A stretch of DNA of 64,000 nucleotides from Saccharopolyspora shandongensis (GTDB taxonomy: Bacteria; Actinomycetota; Actinomycetes; Mycobacteriales; Pseudonocardiaceae), in NCBI RefSeq assembly GCF_900106995.1, contig NZ_FNOK01000022.1, positions 62,001-126,000 of the forward strand, written 5' to 3'. The notes below the pieces were generated by a model. It was given only the letters and a program-made list of their open reading frames with translations. It had not been told where the DNA came from and did no database searches. Made by a program: the position numbers and the translations under genes. Positions 9,252-19,119 of the stretch are shown here, piece after piece. Position 1 is the stretch's first letter. Every line of letters begins with the position of its first letter.

Positions 9252-10139
9252 TCAGGGCGCCACGATGCCCGCGGCGCGGACCCGTTCGGCGTCCTCGCGG
9301 TACTTCAGCACCGCGCCCAGCGTGCTCGCGGCGATCTCCGTGTCCAGTTCGTCCTGGTCGAGCGCCTGCAGCGCCTGCGCCCAGTCCAGCGCCTCCGCCA
9401 CGCCCGGCGGCTTCAGCAGCTCCATCTGCCGCATCCGCTGCACCGCCGCGGCCACCTGCTCCGCCAGCCGGGCGTCCAGCCCCGGCAGGCGGCGCCGCAG
9501 GATCGCCACTTCCCGCTCCAGGCCCGGGTGCTCCAGCCAGTGGTAGAGGCAGCGGCGCTTCAGCGCGTCGTGCACCTCGCGGGTCCGGTTGGACGTCAGG
9601 ATCACGATCGGCGGCTGCTGCGCCCGCACCACTCCGAACTCCGGAATGGTCACCGCGTATTCCGACAGCACCTCCAGCAGGAACGCCTCGAACTCGTCGT
9701 CGGCGCGGTCGATCTCGTCGACCAGCAGCACGCAAGGCGACTCCTGCAACGCGCGCAGCAGCGGCCTAGCCAGCAGGAACCTCGGGGTGTACAGCGAGGA
9801 TTCGGCGGCGTCGGCGTCCAGCTCGCCGCCGGAGGCCGCCTCCAGCGTGCGCAGGTGCAGCAGCTGACGCGGGAAGTCCCAGTCGTAGAGGGCCTGCGCG
9901 GCGTCGATGCCCTCGTGGCACTGCAACCGGATCAGGTCGACCCCGAGCGCCGCGGCCAGCGCCTGCGCCAGCGCCGTCTTGCCGGTGCCGGGCTCGCCCT
10001 CGCACAGCAACGGGCGACGCATCCGCATCGCCAGGAACGCCGCCGTCGCGATGCCCTCGTCGGGCAGGTACCCGGTGTCGTCCAGCGCCGTCGCGACCTC
10101 GGCCGGGGACTTCATGTCGAGCGCGTCATCCACCGCCAT
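9252..10139 (-). CDS. coxD: MoxR-type AAA+ ATPase CoxD
   Basis: 295 residues. Walker A is GEPGTGKT at 48-55, Walker B ends VLLVDE at 137-142, and sensor 1 is VILTSNRTRE. These are MoxR-family hallmarks. CoxD is thought to remodel the CoxL active site (S, then Cu insertion in form I enzymes) together with the VWA protein CoxE. It is the first gene of the minus-strand cox cluster. The 205 bp upstream, shared with the divergent SUFU-domain gene, should hold promoters for both directions. Confidence 0.92.
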   Translation of the reverse strand: MAVDDALDMKSPAEVATALDDTGYLPDEGIATAAFLAMRMRRPLLCEGEPGTGKTALAQALAAALGVDLIRLQCHEGIDAAQALYDWDFPRQLLHLRTLEAASGGELDADAAESSLYTPRFLLARPLLRALQESPCVLLVDEIDRADDEFEAFLLEVLSEYAVTIPEFGVVRAQQPPIVILTSNRTREVHDALKRRCLYHWLEHPGLEREVAILRRRLPGLDARLAEQVAAAVQRMRQMELLKPPGVAEALDWAQALQALDQDELDTEIAASTLGAVLKYREDAERVRAAGIVAP

Positions 10140-10344
10140 GCCGCCGAGCGTATTCGAACCACCGGCCCGAAGGCGATCATCGGATCATCCGGCGAGCGGG
10201 GCCGGAACCGCGCCACCCGCTGTGCCAACCTCCAAGACGGCGATCGACTCGCGTGCCCGGCCGATCGTTCACCCGGGGCGCGGCGGCCGTGGTCGATGCT
10301 CTTGCCCGTTTCCGTAGGATCGCGGAGGTTTCGGAGGGTGGTGC

Positions 10345-10902
10345 ATGAGCCGGTTCAGCGGGTTCCCCGCACACGTTGAGACGCACATCGGCCGGGTCCG
10401 CGGCGCCGACAGCCGGCTGGCGGACGGGCGCGATCGGGGCTACCACCTCGTCTACTGCGACCACCCGGACGGCGCGCACGTCTCGGTGCTGACCAGCGGC
10501 CTACGCGACCGCACGGCGGGCGCGCCGCTGCCCCAGGAGCTCATCTGCACGTTGCAGTCGGAGCAGGAGCTCTACGCGCGGCACCTGACGGGCGTGATCG
10601 CCGAGCTGCTGACCGAGAGCAACAGCCGGGTCGGCTACGGCGCGCTCATCATGAACGACCGGATCCTGTTGCCGGACACCGAGATCTGCGGCGCGCTCGC
10701 CGCACCGCACCCCTACCTCGGCGACTCGTTCGACGTCCTGCTCGACGAGGCGGGCGAGCCGGTCCTCCAGCTGATCACGCTGGTCCCGATCACCCGCGAG
10801 GAGGCCCAGCTGGTGGCCCGCTACGGCCGGGACGCGCTGTACGACCGCTGGGAGCGGGAGAGCTCCAACCTGCTCGACATCCACCGCCCCTCCGCCGCCT
10901 GA
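10345..10902 (+). CDS. SUFU (suppressor of fused) domain protein
   Basis: 185 residues. The segments HVSVLTSGL, FDVLLDEAGEPVLQLITLVPITREEAQL and YGRDALYDRW match the bacterial suppressor-of-fused domain (SUFU family), especially the LVPIT-EE-L-- --G--AL pattern near the end. Bacterial SUFU proteins are mostly uncharacterised; many are proposed immunity proteins of polymorphic toxin systems. No toxin gene is adjacent. ATG follows ttcggagggtggtgc, a good ribosome site. It is divergent from coxD. The family call is from remembered pattern rather than a search. Confidence 0.65.
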   Translation: MSRFSGFPAHVETHIGRVRGADSRLADGRDRGYHLVYCDHPDGAHVSVLTSGLRDRTAGAPLPQELICTLQSEQELYARHLTGVIAELLTESNSRVGYGALIMNDRILLPDTEICGALAAPHPYLGDSFDVLLDEAGEPVLQLITLVPITREEAQLVARYGRDALYDRWERESSNLLDIHRPSAA

Positions 10903-10990
10903 CGCCCCAGGGGTCGGCGGCCGGGGAATCCGGGTCGGGTCGGGGTCGTACCCCGAGGTCTCCGGCTCCTCCGGGGCGCAAGCTGGAGGC

Positions 10991-11218
10991 ATGACCGAGA
11001 ACTTCTCCACCACCCAGACCACCGCCGAGTCTCCGGTTCGGAAGTTCCGCCGCAGCCGGGAGGACGCCATGATCGCCGGGATCTGCGCAGGCACCGCCAA
11101 GGGGCTCAACGTGGACGCCACGATCCTCCGCGTCCTGCTGGTCGCCGCCACGCTGCTCGGCTTCGGCGCCGGCATCGTCATCTACCTCGTCTGCTGGGTG
11201 CTCGTCCCGCAGGAGTGA
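10991..11218 (+). CDS. PspC-domain small membrane protein
   Basis: 75 residues. After a 20-residue polar start, the PspC core reads KFRRSREDAMIAGICAGTAK then one transmembrane helix (ILRVLLVAATLLGFGAGIVI) ending in CWVLVPQE. PspC domains sense or respond to membrane stress, and stand-alone copies are common in actinobacteria. ATG follows a purine-rich gcaagctggaggc site. Its stop is directly followed by the structured repeat copy A. Confidence 0.88.
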   Translation: MTENFSTTQTTAESPVRKFRRSREDAMIAGICAGTAKGLNVDATILRVLLVAATLLGFGAGIVIYLVCWVLVPQE

Positions 11219-11221
11219 CGG

Positions 11222-11550
11222 CCAGTTTCAATTGGAACTGCAGTCGGAGAAACACAGTTTCAATTGAGGGTTTTTCATCCTGGTCGGGTACCGCAGCTGC
11301 GGCGTCTGACCTGCGCCTGAGTGCGCGCCGTCGCCAAGCGCCGTCAGGCGCTTTCAGGCCCGCCCTCGCAACTGGCACCGCCGCGGGTTCTCAGCGTTCG
11401 CCTGGCGAGGACGCGAGGACGGCCCTGACGCCGTGTATTGGGCATACATAAGTCAGGGCACCCACAGCCAGGCGGGCGCTGTAACTCCCGCAGGGGGCCG
11501 CCACCCGCACCGCCACGCAGAACGAGGTTGGAAAAACCTCATTGAAACTG
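11222..11550 (+). repeat. Structured intergenic repeat, copy A (with terminal inverted repeats)
   Basis: Copy A fills the gap between PspC and the GH84 gene. The main unit is 11255-11550 and starts CAGTTTCAATTGAGGG; it ends ACCTCATTGAAACTG, its imperfect inverse. A near-palindrome CAGTTTCAATTGGAACTG (11223-11240) precedes it. Inside are a hairpin AAGCGCC-gtca-GGCGCTT and a nested central hairpin with CCCTGAC/GTCAGGG below TGTAT/ATACA. Copy D at 60801-61076 is nearly the same sequence in the same orientation; B, C, E and F are more diverged. No conserved open frame is shared across copies. Confidence 0.88.
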
Positions 11551-11555
11551 CACCG

Positions 11556-13556
11556 TCAGCGGATGCCGGGGGCCTGTTCGATGAACGTGTCGAGCACGCC
11601 GTCGGCGACCAGCACCTGGCCCTGGGGCCGGACCTCGCCGGGCAAGGTGCGGATCTGCTTGGCCTGGTCGGCGAACTGCCGCGCCGCGGTGAAGTGCCCG
11701 AAGGTGCTCCCCTCGTCGCCGTTCGCCCGCGCCTGCAGACCGTCCACAGTGGCCACCAACGCCTTGCCCCACAGCTCGGTGGCCGTCAGCCACGGCTTCG
11801 CATCGGCGACGAAGTCAGCAGGCACGCCCCGCCCGATCTGCTCCGGCGCATCCGCGATCGCCTGCGCGTAGCCGCGCAGCGCGGCCGCCGAACCCGCTCG
11901 GTCGCCGCGGTCCCAGCCGTCGCGGAACTCCTGGATCCGCCGCGCCAGCTCCGGCGCCGGCGGCAACCACGGCCGCCCGCTGGGCAGCGGCGCCATGTGC
12001 TCCAGGTCGAAGAACACCATCAGCGCGTCGACGGTCGCCTGATCGGCGACCAGCCCAGGTTCACCGGCCGCGCGCCTGCCCGCCAGGTACTCGGCCGCCG
12101 CCCGCCAGGCCCGCTGCGGGTCGAAAGCCGCGTCGTTCCAAGCGAAATCGGCCGCACCGATCTCCACGACCTTGCTCGCCGCCGCCAGGTTCATCGGGTT
12201 GGACACGTCGCCCACGAGCTGCCCGCTCAGCCCGCGCTCGCGCTTCTCGTACGGTCCGAGCAGCAGCCGCCCGACGGAACCGTCGAAGTCGTTGACCGGG
12301 TAGTTGTCCCAGAGGAAGAGCTTGCGACCCCAGACCTTCTCGGCCTGCTGCGCGTCGGAAACGGTGATCTGGCGCGGAATCACGCCGTCGCCGGTCCACA
12401 TCACCAGCACGCGCGGGTCCAGCGCCGTGCGGATCGCCGTCTTGTAGGCCGAATCCTCCACGTCGGAGTACTCGGTCGGCACGAACTGCAGCGGCGCCAC
12501 GCCGGGATGGGTGTCGACGAACTCGCGCTGCACGCGGTTCAGCAGCTCCGCCTGCGCCTGCCCGGCCGCGCCCTCGGACGGCTTGCCGTACTTCGCCTCG
12601 TCGCCCGCGCAGTTCCAGCGGGTGTAGGAGATGTCGTCCAGCGGCACGGAGAAGTCGCGCACTCCCTCGTCGTACACCGTCTGCAGCTTCGCCAGCAGCG
12701 CGCGGAAGTCCGCGTCGTCGCTGTAGCAGATCGAGGTGCCCGGGGAGAGCGCGAAGGTGAACTTCACGTGGTGCGCCGCGGCCTGCTGGATCAGCTGCTT
12801 CACCTGGGCCAGGTCGCCGGCCGGGTACGCCTCGCGCCACTTCTCCCGGTGGTACGGGTCGTCCTTGGGCGCGTAGATGTAGGTGTTCAGCTTGACGTCG
12901 CCGTAGAAGGCCAGCTGGTCCATGCGCTCGGCGTGCGTCCAAGGTGGACCGTAGAAGCCTTCGACGGTGCCGCGCAGCGGCATCGACGGGTGGTCCACGA
13001 TGCCGACCCCGGCGAGGCGGCCCGGCGAGGCGATCTGCCGCAACGTCTGCACGCCGTAGTAGGCGCCGGCGGCGTCGGAGGCGCCGATGAAGACGACCGG
13101 GTTGCCGCCGCCGCGACCGGCCAGCACGTAGCCCTCGGGCGGCAGCGGCGCGGGCGCGGCGAAGCCCAGCTCCTGCAGGCCCTTCACCACCGTCGGCGAG
13201 GTGCGCTCGCCGATGCGGACGCTCAGCGCGGCCCCCTCGGACGGCGGGCCGGGTTCGCGCACCACGACGTCGCTCGCCCCGGCGAGCCGCAGCACCAGGA
13301 CCGCGAGGTCGCGGGTGGGCTGGTCGACCAGCGGATCGACGACCACTTCGACCTTGCCCCGCACCGGGATGTCGTCGCCGAGCCGCTGCATCTCCTGCGG
13401 CTGCGGGGTGACCTGCGGCAGCCCGGTCGCGGGCAGCGACTGCGGCGGTGGCGCGGTCGGCGTCGGCTCCTGCGGCGTGGTGTTCGTGCAGGCCGCCAGC
13501 ACGACGCACATGAGCGTCGCGACCACGGCGGACCGCCGGACGTTTCGACCGAGCAT
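11556..13556 (-). CDS. GH84-type beta-N-acetylglucosaminidase lipoprotein
   Basis: 666 residues. A lipoprotein signal ends LAAC (Cys23), so the mature enzyme is tethered outside the membrane. A chitobiase-like N-terminal domain (about 45-185) precedes the GH84 barrel: GTVEGFYGPPWTHAERM (196-212) and the paired aspartates D307-D308 in VPLDDIS, the catalytic pair of this family. It would release GlcNAc from glycans, fitting the GlcNAc uptake and kinase genes at 42-49 kb, although no DasR-like site was seen upstream. ATG is chosen because the lipobox then falls at the right distance; gaggtaggagt precedes it. Confidence 0.9.
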   Translation of the reverse strand: MLGRNVRRSAVVATLMCVVLAACTNTTPQEPTPTAPPPQSLPATGLPQVTPQPQEMQRLGDDIPVRGKVEVVVDPLVDQPTRDLAVLVLRLAGASDVVVREPGPPSEGAALSVRIGERTSPTVVKGLQELGFAAPAPLPPEGYVLAGRGGGNPVVFIGASDAAGAYYGVQTLRQIASPGRLAGVGIVDHPSMPLRGTVEGFYGPPWTHAERMDQLAFYGDVKLNTYIYAPKDDPYHREKWREAYPAGDLAQVKQLIQQAAAHHVKFTFALSPGTSICYSDDADFRALLAKLQTVYDEGVRDFSVPLDDISYTRWNCAGDEAKYGKPSEGAAGQAQAELLNRVQREFVDTHPGVAPLQFVPTEYSDVEDSAYKTAIRTALDPRVLVMWTGDGVIPRQITVSDAQQAEKVWGRKLFLWDNYPVNDFDGSVGRLLLGPYEKRERGLSGQLVGDVSNPMNLAAASKVVEIGAADFAWNDAAFDPQRAWRAAAEYLAGRRAAGEPGLVADQATVDALMVFFDLEHMAPLPSGRPWLPPAPELARRIQEFRDGWDRGDRAGSAAALRGYAQAIADAPEQIGRGVPADFVADAKPWLTATELWGKALVATVDGLQARANGDEGSTFGHFTAARQFADQAKQIRTLPGEVRPQGQVLVADGVLDTFIEQAPGIR

Positions 13557-13713
13557 GACTCCTACCTCACCTGGACTGCCACCGGCCCACAGGACATCAC
13601 ACGCCGCTCCCAGCCGCCGCCGCACCCGGGAGCGCCGTGATCATTCGCACTGCAAGCAACGAACAATATCAACGGCGCTCGTTCCGCCCGGCCGGTCGTG
13701 GTGGCGGTGACGC

Positions 13714-14373
13714 TCAGATGAGCAGCTCGCGCCAGCTCCGAACCCGCTCCACCTGCACCGATCCGCCGACGCGAGCACCGGTGCCGATGTGGAAGGCGCG
13801 GGCCCCGGCGGCCCGCAGGTCGGCGAGGTGCTCCTGGCGCAGGCCGCCGCCGACGAGCAGCGCCACGCCGTCGACGTCCTGCCGCTCGGCGCGTTCTCGC
13901 AGGTGGGCAAGGCCCTCGTCGACGCCGTCGGCGGCGCCTGCGGTGAGCACGGTGTCCGGGCCGAGCGACACCGCTTGGTCCCAGGCGAGCCGGTAGTCGG
14001 CGGCGTGGTCGACCGCGCGGTGGAAGGTCCACGGGCACCCGTCGAGCTCGGCGAGCACCTCGCGGGTGGCGCCCACGTCCACCTGCCCGTACGCGTCGAG
14101 GAACCCGAGCACGAACTCCCGCGCCCCGGCCTCCCGCAGCTCACCCACCCGCCGCCGCAGCGCATCGGCATCGGCGGCGAAGCCGGGTTGGTCGCGCACC
14201 ATGACCCGCACCGGCAGGTCGGTGGCCGCGAGCACGCTGCGCACGGTCGACGGCTCCGGCGTGAGCCCGTCGGCGGCCAGGTCCCGCACCAGCTCCAACC
14301 GGTCGGCACCACCGGCCTGGGCGGCCTCGGTCTCGGCGGCGTCCAGCACGATCACTTCCAGCAGCGCTCCCAC
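13714..14373 (-). CDS. cutC: CutC family protein
   Basis: 219 residues, a complete TIM-barrel CutC protein. Family segments visible are LEVIVLDAAETEAAQAGGADRLELV at the start, then TFHRAVDHAADYRLAWDQAV and LLVGGGLRQEHL. CutC was linked to copper homeostasis, but its biochemical role is not settled. It is upstream of the GH84 gene on the same strand with a 157-bp gap. ATG start fits the first barrel strand directly. Confidence 0.9.
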   Translation of the reverse strand: MGALLEVIVLDAAETEAAQAGGADRLELVRDLAADGLTPEPSTVRSVLAATDLPVRVMVRDQPGFAADADALRRRVGELREAGAREFVLGFLDAYGQVDVGATREVLAELDGCPWTFHRAVDHAADYRLAWDQAVSLGPDTVLTAGAADGVDEGLAHLRERAERQDVDGVALLVGGGLRQEHLADLRAAGARAFHIGTGARVGGSVQVERVRSWRELLI

Positions 14374-14442
14374 ACCCGCACCGTAACCGGGCGGCGGAAG
14401 CCCGGCGAGGCCCGCCTGTTCCGCCGGCCAGGAAGGCAGCGA

Positions 14443-14507
14443 CGCCGTTTTCGCGCGAAAACGGCGTTGCCAGGCACGCGGAACGCCGTTTTCGCGCGAA
14501 AACGCCC
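14443..14507. repeat. Two TTTTCGCGCGAAAA palindromes between groEL and cutC
   Basis: A perfect 24-bp palindrome (arms CGCCGTTTTCGC, 14443-14466) is followed 17 bp later by a second with the same centre but one imperfect arm (about 14484-14507). Both share the TTTCGCGCGAAA centre found near menC, coxG and dapA. They lie downstream of the groEL terminator and upstream of cutC. Confidence 0.75.
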
Positions 14508-14518
14508 CCGGGAACGGC

Positions 14519-14552
14519 CGAAGGGCCGTCCCCGAGCGGGGACGGCCCTTCG
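14519..14552 (-). terminator. groEL transcription terminator
   Basis: A perfect 15-bp stem (arms CGAAGGGCCGTCCCC) closes on a 4-nt loop 21 bp after the groEL stop. No clear T tract follows on the minus strand, as is usual for actinobacterial terminators of this kind. Confidence 0.8.
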
Positions 14553-14573
14553 AAAAAGCGACAGCAGCGTGGA

Positions 14574-16202
<1,629 letters not shown>

Positions 16203-16356
16203 TGCGGTGTGGTCCTCCACCTGTCTGGACGCCGCGGTGGCGGGTTTGCGCACCCCACGGCAGGACTCGTGCTCGGCCAGGTTCGGTGCCCGCGACGGAC
16301 GACCGTGCGGCGGCGCCGTCTGGTGGCACCGCCGGAGACGGCCTCACCGCCCCGAC

Positions 16357-16418
16357 CTGGCACTCAACCTTGCTGAGTGCCAATACCGTGTTTAGCACTC
16401 TCACCAGTCGAGTGCAAG
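16357..16418 (-). promoter_or_regulatory. Two CIRCE operators (HrcA sites) upstream of groEL
   Basis: CIRCE 1 (16357-16383) is TGGCACTC-N9-GAGTGCCA and CIRCE 2 (16392-16418) contains TAGCACTC-N9-GAGTGC; the family consensus is TTAGCACTC-N9-GAGTGCTAA. They are 8 bp apart and 155 bp upstream of the groEL ATG. HrcA binding here would repress groEL until heat stress. The second operator begins only 10 bp beyond the kinase stop codon, so groEL's control region sits right at the end of the kinase gene. Confidence 0.93.
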
Positions 16419-16427
16419 CGAGACCCG

Positions 16428-17666
16428 TCAGCGGGTGGGCACCGACGTGGGCAGGTCGCTGTTGTTGTACGAGGAAGTTTCCGTCGCCGTCGAGTCGGTG
16501 CTGCCGCCGCCGGAGCCACCGAGCGAGTTGGCCATCACAACGAAGATGACCACGATCACCACCAGCGCGATGCCCGCCAGCACCGGCACGATCCACTTCG
16601 CCGAGCTGCCGGACTTGGTCGCGAACGCCGCCGAACCGGCCGGGATCGGCGGCCGCAGCCGCACGGGGTCGTTGCCGGGCGGCGGCAGCGGGCGCGGCGG
16701 CTGCTGCTGGTAGGGCGGATAGCCGGGCGGCGCGGGCGGCGCGTACTGGACCGGCATCGGCCCGGACATCGGCCCGGACATCGGAGCCGCGGGTGGGGCC
16801 ACCTGGCGGGGCGGCGGCGGGGTTTCGCCGCCGGCGGCCGGACCGAGCGCGGCGCGAGCCGCCGCGATCAGCTCCTTGCAGTTGGTGAAGCGCTGGTCGG
16901 CCTTCTTCGCCATGCCGCGGCGCAGCACCTCGTCGATGCCGCCGGGCAGCACCACCAGCGACGTCGCCGGCGGCGGCTCCGCGCCCAGGTGGCCCTGGAT
17001 GACGTCCTGGACCTGCCCCTGGAACGGCGGCCGCCCGGTCAGGCAGGCGAACAGCATGCAGGTCAGCGCGTACTGGTCGGTGCGGCCGTCCACCGGTTCG
17101 CCGCGCAGGTGCTCGGGCGCCGCGTAGGTCGGCGAGCCGAGGAAGTCGCCGCTGGCGGTGCGGTGCCCGGTCGCGCCGCGCCGGGTGAGGCCGAAGTCGG
17201 CGAGGTAGACGTGCTCGTTGGCGGACTCGCGCGAGGTCACCAGCACGTTGGCCGGCTTCAGGTCGAGGTGCACCAGGCCGCGTTCGTGCAGCATGTCCAG
17301 CGCCTCGGAGACCTGGGAGAGCAGCTCCAGCGCGCGCTTGGGCGAGATCGGCCCGTCCTTGATCAGGCTGGCCAGGTCGGACCCGTCGACCAGCCGCATC
17401 GCGATGTAGAGCATGCCGTCGACCTCGCCGAAGTCGTACAGCGGCACGATGTTGGCGTGGTCGATGGCCGAGGTGTTGCGGGCCTCGTCGACGAACCGCT
17501 CGCGGAACTCCGCGTCACCGGTGATGTGCTCACCCATGATCTTGAGCGCGACCTTGCGACCGAGCCGGGTATCGGTGGCGCGGTACATCACGCTCATCCC
17601 GCCGCGGCCGAGCACTCCGTCGATCTTGTAATGGCCGAGGCGCTGCCCGGTGAGGTCTGCCGACAC
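16428..17666 (-). CDS. Membrane-anchored Ser/Thr protein kinase, non-RD type
   Basis: 412 residues. The Hanks-type kinase domain (about 10-275) has the Gly loop LGRGGMS (19-25), Lys42 in VALKIM, catalytic Asp135 in HLDLKPAN and DFG at 157-159. The residue before Asp135 is Leu, not Arg, so it is a non-RD kinase and may not need activation-loop phosphorylation in the usual way. A Pro-rich juxtamembrane linker with SGPMSGPM repeats (about 285-345) leads to one transmembrane helix (about 354-376) and a short Ser/Thr-rich outer tail without PASTA domains. It is upstream of groEL in the same direction, with CIRCE sites between. Confidence 0.93.
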   Translation of the reverse strand: MSADLTGQRLGHYKIDGVLGRGGMSVMYRATDTRLGRKVALKIMGEHITGDAEFRERFVDEARNTSAIDHANIVPLYDFGEVDGMLYIAMRLVDGSDLASLIKDGPISPKRALELLSQVSEALDMLHERGLVHLDLKPANVLVTSRESANEHVYLADFGLTRRGATGHRTASGDFLGSPTYAAPEHLRGEPVDGRTDQYALTCMLFACLTGRPPFQGQVQDVIQGHLGAEPPPATSLVVLPGGIDEVLRRGMAKKADQRFTNCKELIAAARAALGPAAGGETPPPPRQVAPPAAPMSGPMSGPMPVQYAPPAPPGYPPYQQQPPRPLPPPGNDPVRLRPPIPAGSAAFATKSGSSAKWIVPVLAGIALVVIVVIFVVMANSLGGSGGGSTDSTATETSSYNNSDLPTSVPTR

Positions 17667-17792
17667 GCGGAGCAGCCTAACGTTTCGCGATCACGCACGT
17701 CCCGGTGTTCGACAACACCGTGATGACATCGATTCCACACGCGCCGCGGCCCGGCCCCGCGAACGGGAACCGGGCCGTCGAACGAGTTTCCG

Positions 17793-17846
17793 CCTTTGAA
17801 GCGGCGCAGCCGCTTGGCCCACCTGCGCAGGATGACCACCTGCGCA
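17793..17846 (+). repeat. Structured intergenic repeat, fragment F
   Basis: The 209-bp gap between the kinase and the cold-shock gene carries CTTTGAAGCGGC-gca-GCCGCTT followed by ggcccacctgcgca, the left part of the repeat seen complete in copies C and E. The central hairpin half is absent. It appears to be a truncated copy. Confidence 0.7.
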
Positions 17847-17875
17847 AAAGGAGTCTTGGACAGTACTTCTGTGCT

Positions 17876-18079
17876 TCAGACCTTGCGGACACCGTCTGCT
17901 TGGGTGCGGCCGTCGCGTCCCGCTTTCACTTCGAATTCGACCCGATCCCCTTCGGAAAGGGTTCGGAAACCAGACATGTTGATCGCGGAGTAATGGACGA
18001 AAACATCGGATCCACCGTCTGTCGCGATGAATCCGTAGCCCTTCTCCGAGTTGAACCATTTGACCGTGCCGACCGCCAC
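17876..18079 (-). CDS. CspA-family cold shock protein
   Basis: 67 residues, the normal length. RNP1 is KGYGFI (13-18) and RNP2 VFVHY (26-30), the two single-strand nucleic-acid binding motifs of the OB fold. It would act as an RNA chaperone. The GTG start is set by gaggagg 5 nt upstream and by homology of the MAVGTVKWFN start. The 5' leader of about 270 bp up to the AIM24 gene could carry regulatory RNA structure, but I see no known one. Confidence 0.96.
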   Translation of the reverse strand: MAVGTVKWFNSEKGYGFIATDGGSDVFVHYSAINMSGFRTLSEGDRVEFEVKAGRDGRTQADGVRKV

Positions 18080-18307
18080 GGCGTCCTCCTCTAAAAGTGA
18101 CGCACGGCACCCAAAGCGCCGCTGGAGCAACGGCAACGCTACCCCAGAAAGCAGGCCTCGTCGCGGGTTCGGCAATGCAACTTTTCCGTTAAACGCTGGG
18201 CCGAACGGGTGTCGTCGTCGGCCACGTTCAGTTATCGGAGTGGGCTGACTCGGGAATTCGTCCGAATGCATGAGCCCATTTGCGCTCTCGGCGAAATTCG
18301 CACTAGC

Positions 18308-18353
18308 CCTTTGAAGCGACGGCTATGCACAAGCTGCGCAACTCGCACTCAGG
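18308..18353 (+). repeat. Probable remnant G of the structured intergenic repeat
   Basis: CTTTGAAGCGACGGCT followed by ctgcgcaactcgcactcag resembles the left third of copies C and E with internal deletions. It abuts and slightly overlaps the 3' end of the AIM24 gene. The match is short, so this call is weaker than the others. Confidence 0.4.
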
Positions 18354-19032
18354 AGCGCGCGCCCAACCCATTTGCCTGCAACCAGGTGACGAGTCCTCGC
18401 GGATTGCGGGTTTGCGTCAGCACCTGGCCGGGACCGGCGAAATCGAACACCAGGCCCTCACCGCTCTTGAGCGATTGGGCGATGCCCTGGTTCATCTGCC
18501 GCAGCCGGCTCTGCACCGTGTCGGCGTAAGCCACGACGTGACCGGTGTCGATCGTGACGTACTCGCCGGGCTGCAGCGTCACCACGTCGAGCGCGCCGTA
18601 GCAGGAGACCACCACCGGACCCTGGCCGCCGACGTGGGTCATGAAGCCGCCCTCGCCGCCGAAGAGGTTCTGGAAGCCGCCCCACTGCGTCTCGACCTGC
18701 ACGGTGCTGGCGGACGCGAGCCAGCAGCCCTTGGTCACGCACCAACCGATCCGGCCGTCGAGCTCCAGGACGTTCAGGTCGCCCGGCAGGTTCGGCGCCA
18801 CGTCCACCCAGCCGCCCTGCTGCGGGGCCGTATAGGTGGACACGAAGAAGGACTCGCCGCCAAGCGCGGCGCGGGCCAGCGACTTCAGGAAGCCGCCCTG
18901 GGCGCGGGCCTCGACGGTCACGCCGTAGCTGGTGGCGAGCATCGCACCGGACTCGACCTGCACCGGCTCGCCCGGGGCGAGCATCAGCCGGGCCACCCCG
19001 AACGACGGCGTGTGACGGGTGCGAACCTGCAC
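18349..19032 (-). CDS. AIM24 family protein
   Basis: 227 residues. Segments VARLMLAPGEPVQVESGAML, SFFVSTYTA and LDVVTLQPGEYVTIDTGHVVAY are typical of the AIM24/TIGR00266 beta-sheet family, named after a yeast mitochondrial protein. Bacterial members are widespread and have no proven biochemical function. ATG follows taggaggtagccgtgc, a strong ribosome site. It is divergent from moeA with an 87-bp gap. Confidence 0.88.
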   Translation of the reverse strand: MQVRTRHTPSFGVARLMLAPGEPVQVESGAMLATSYGVTVEARAQGGFLKSLARAALGGESFFVSTYTAPQQGGWVDVAPNLPGDLNVLELDGRIGWCVTKGCWLASASTVQVETQWGGFQNLFGGEGGFMTHVGGQGPVVVSCYGALDVVTLQPGEYVTIDTGHVVAYADTVQSRLRQMNQGIAQSLKSGEGLVFDFAGPGQVLTQTRNPRGLVTWLQANGLGARS

Positions 19033-19119
19033 GGCTACCTCCTAGACGAGCCCGGGGACGAGTCTGCCACGTTGATCGGTGCGACTATTCGCACGCCGGT
19101 AGGGACAGCGGGGGTGTCC

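Noticed and set aside
11178..11378. Short frames in repeat copies A, B and D with shared peptide MPVA..G.KAPDGAWRR
   Set aside because: The peptide similarity follows from DNA similarity; copies C and E do not keep the frame, stem changes ignore codon sense, and no ribosome site is conserved.
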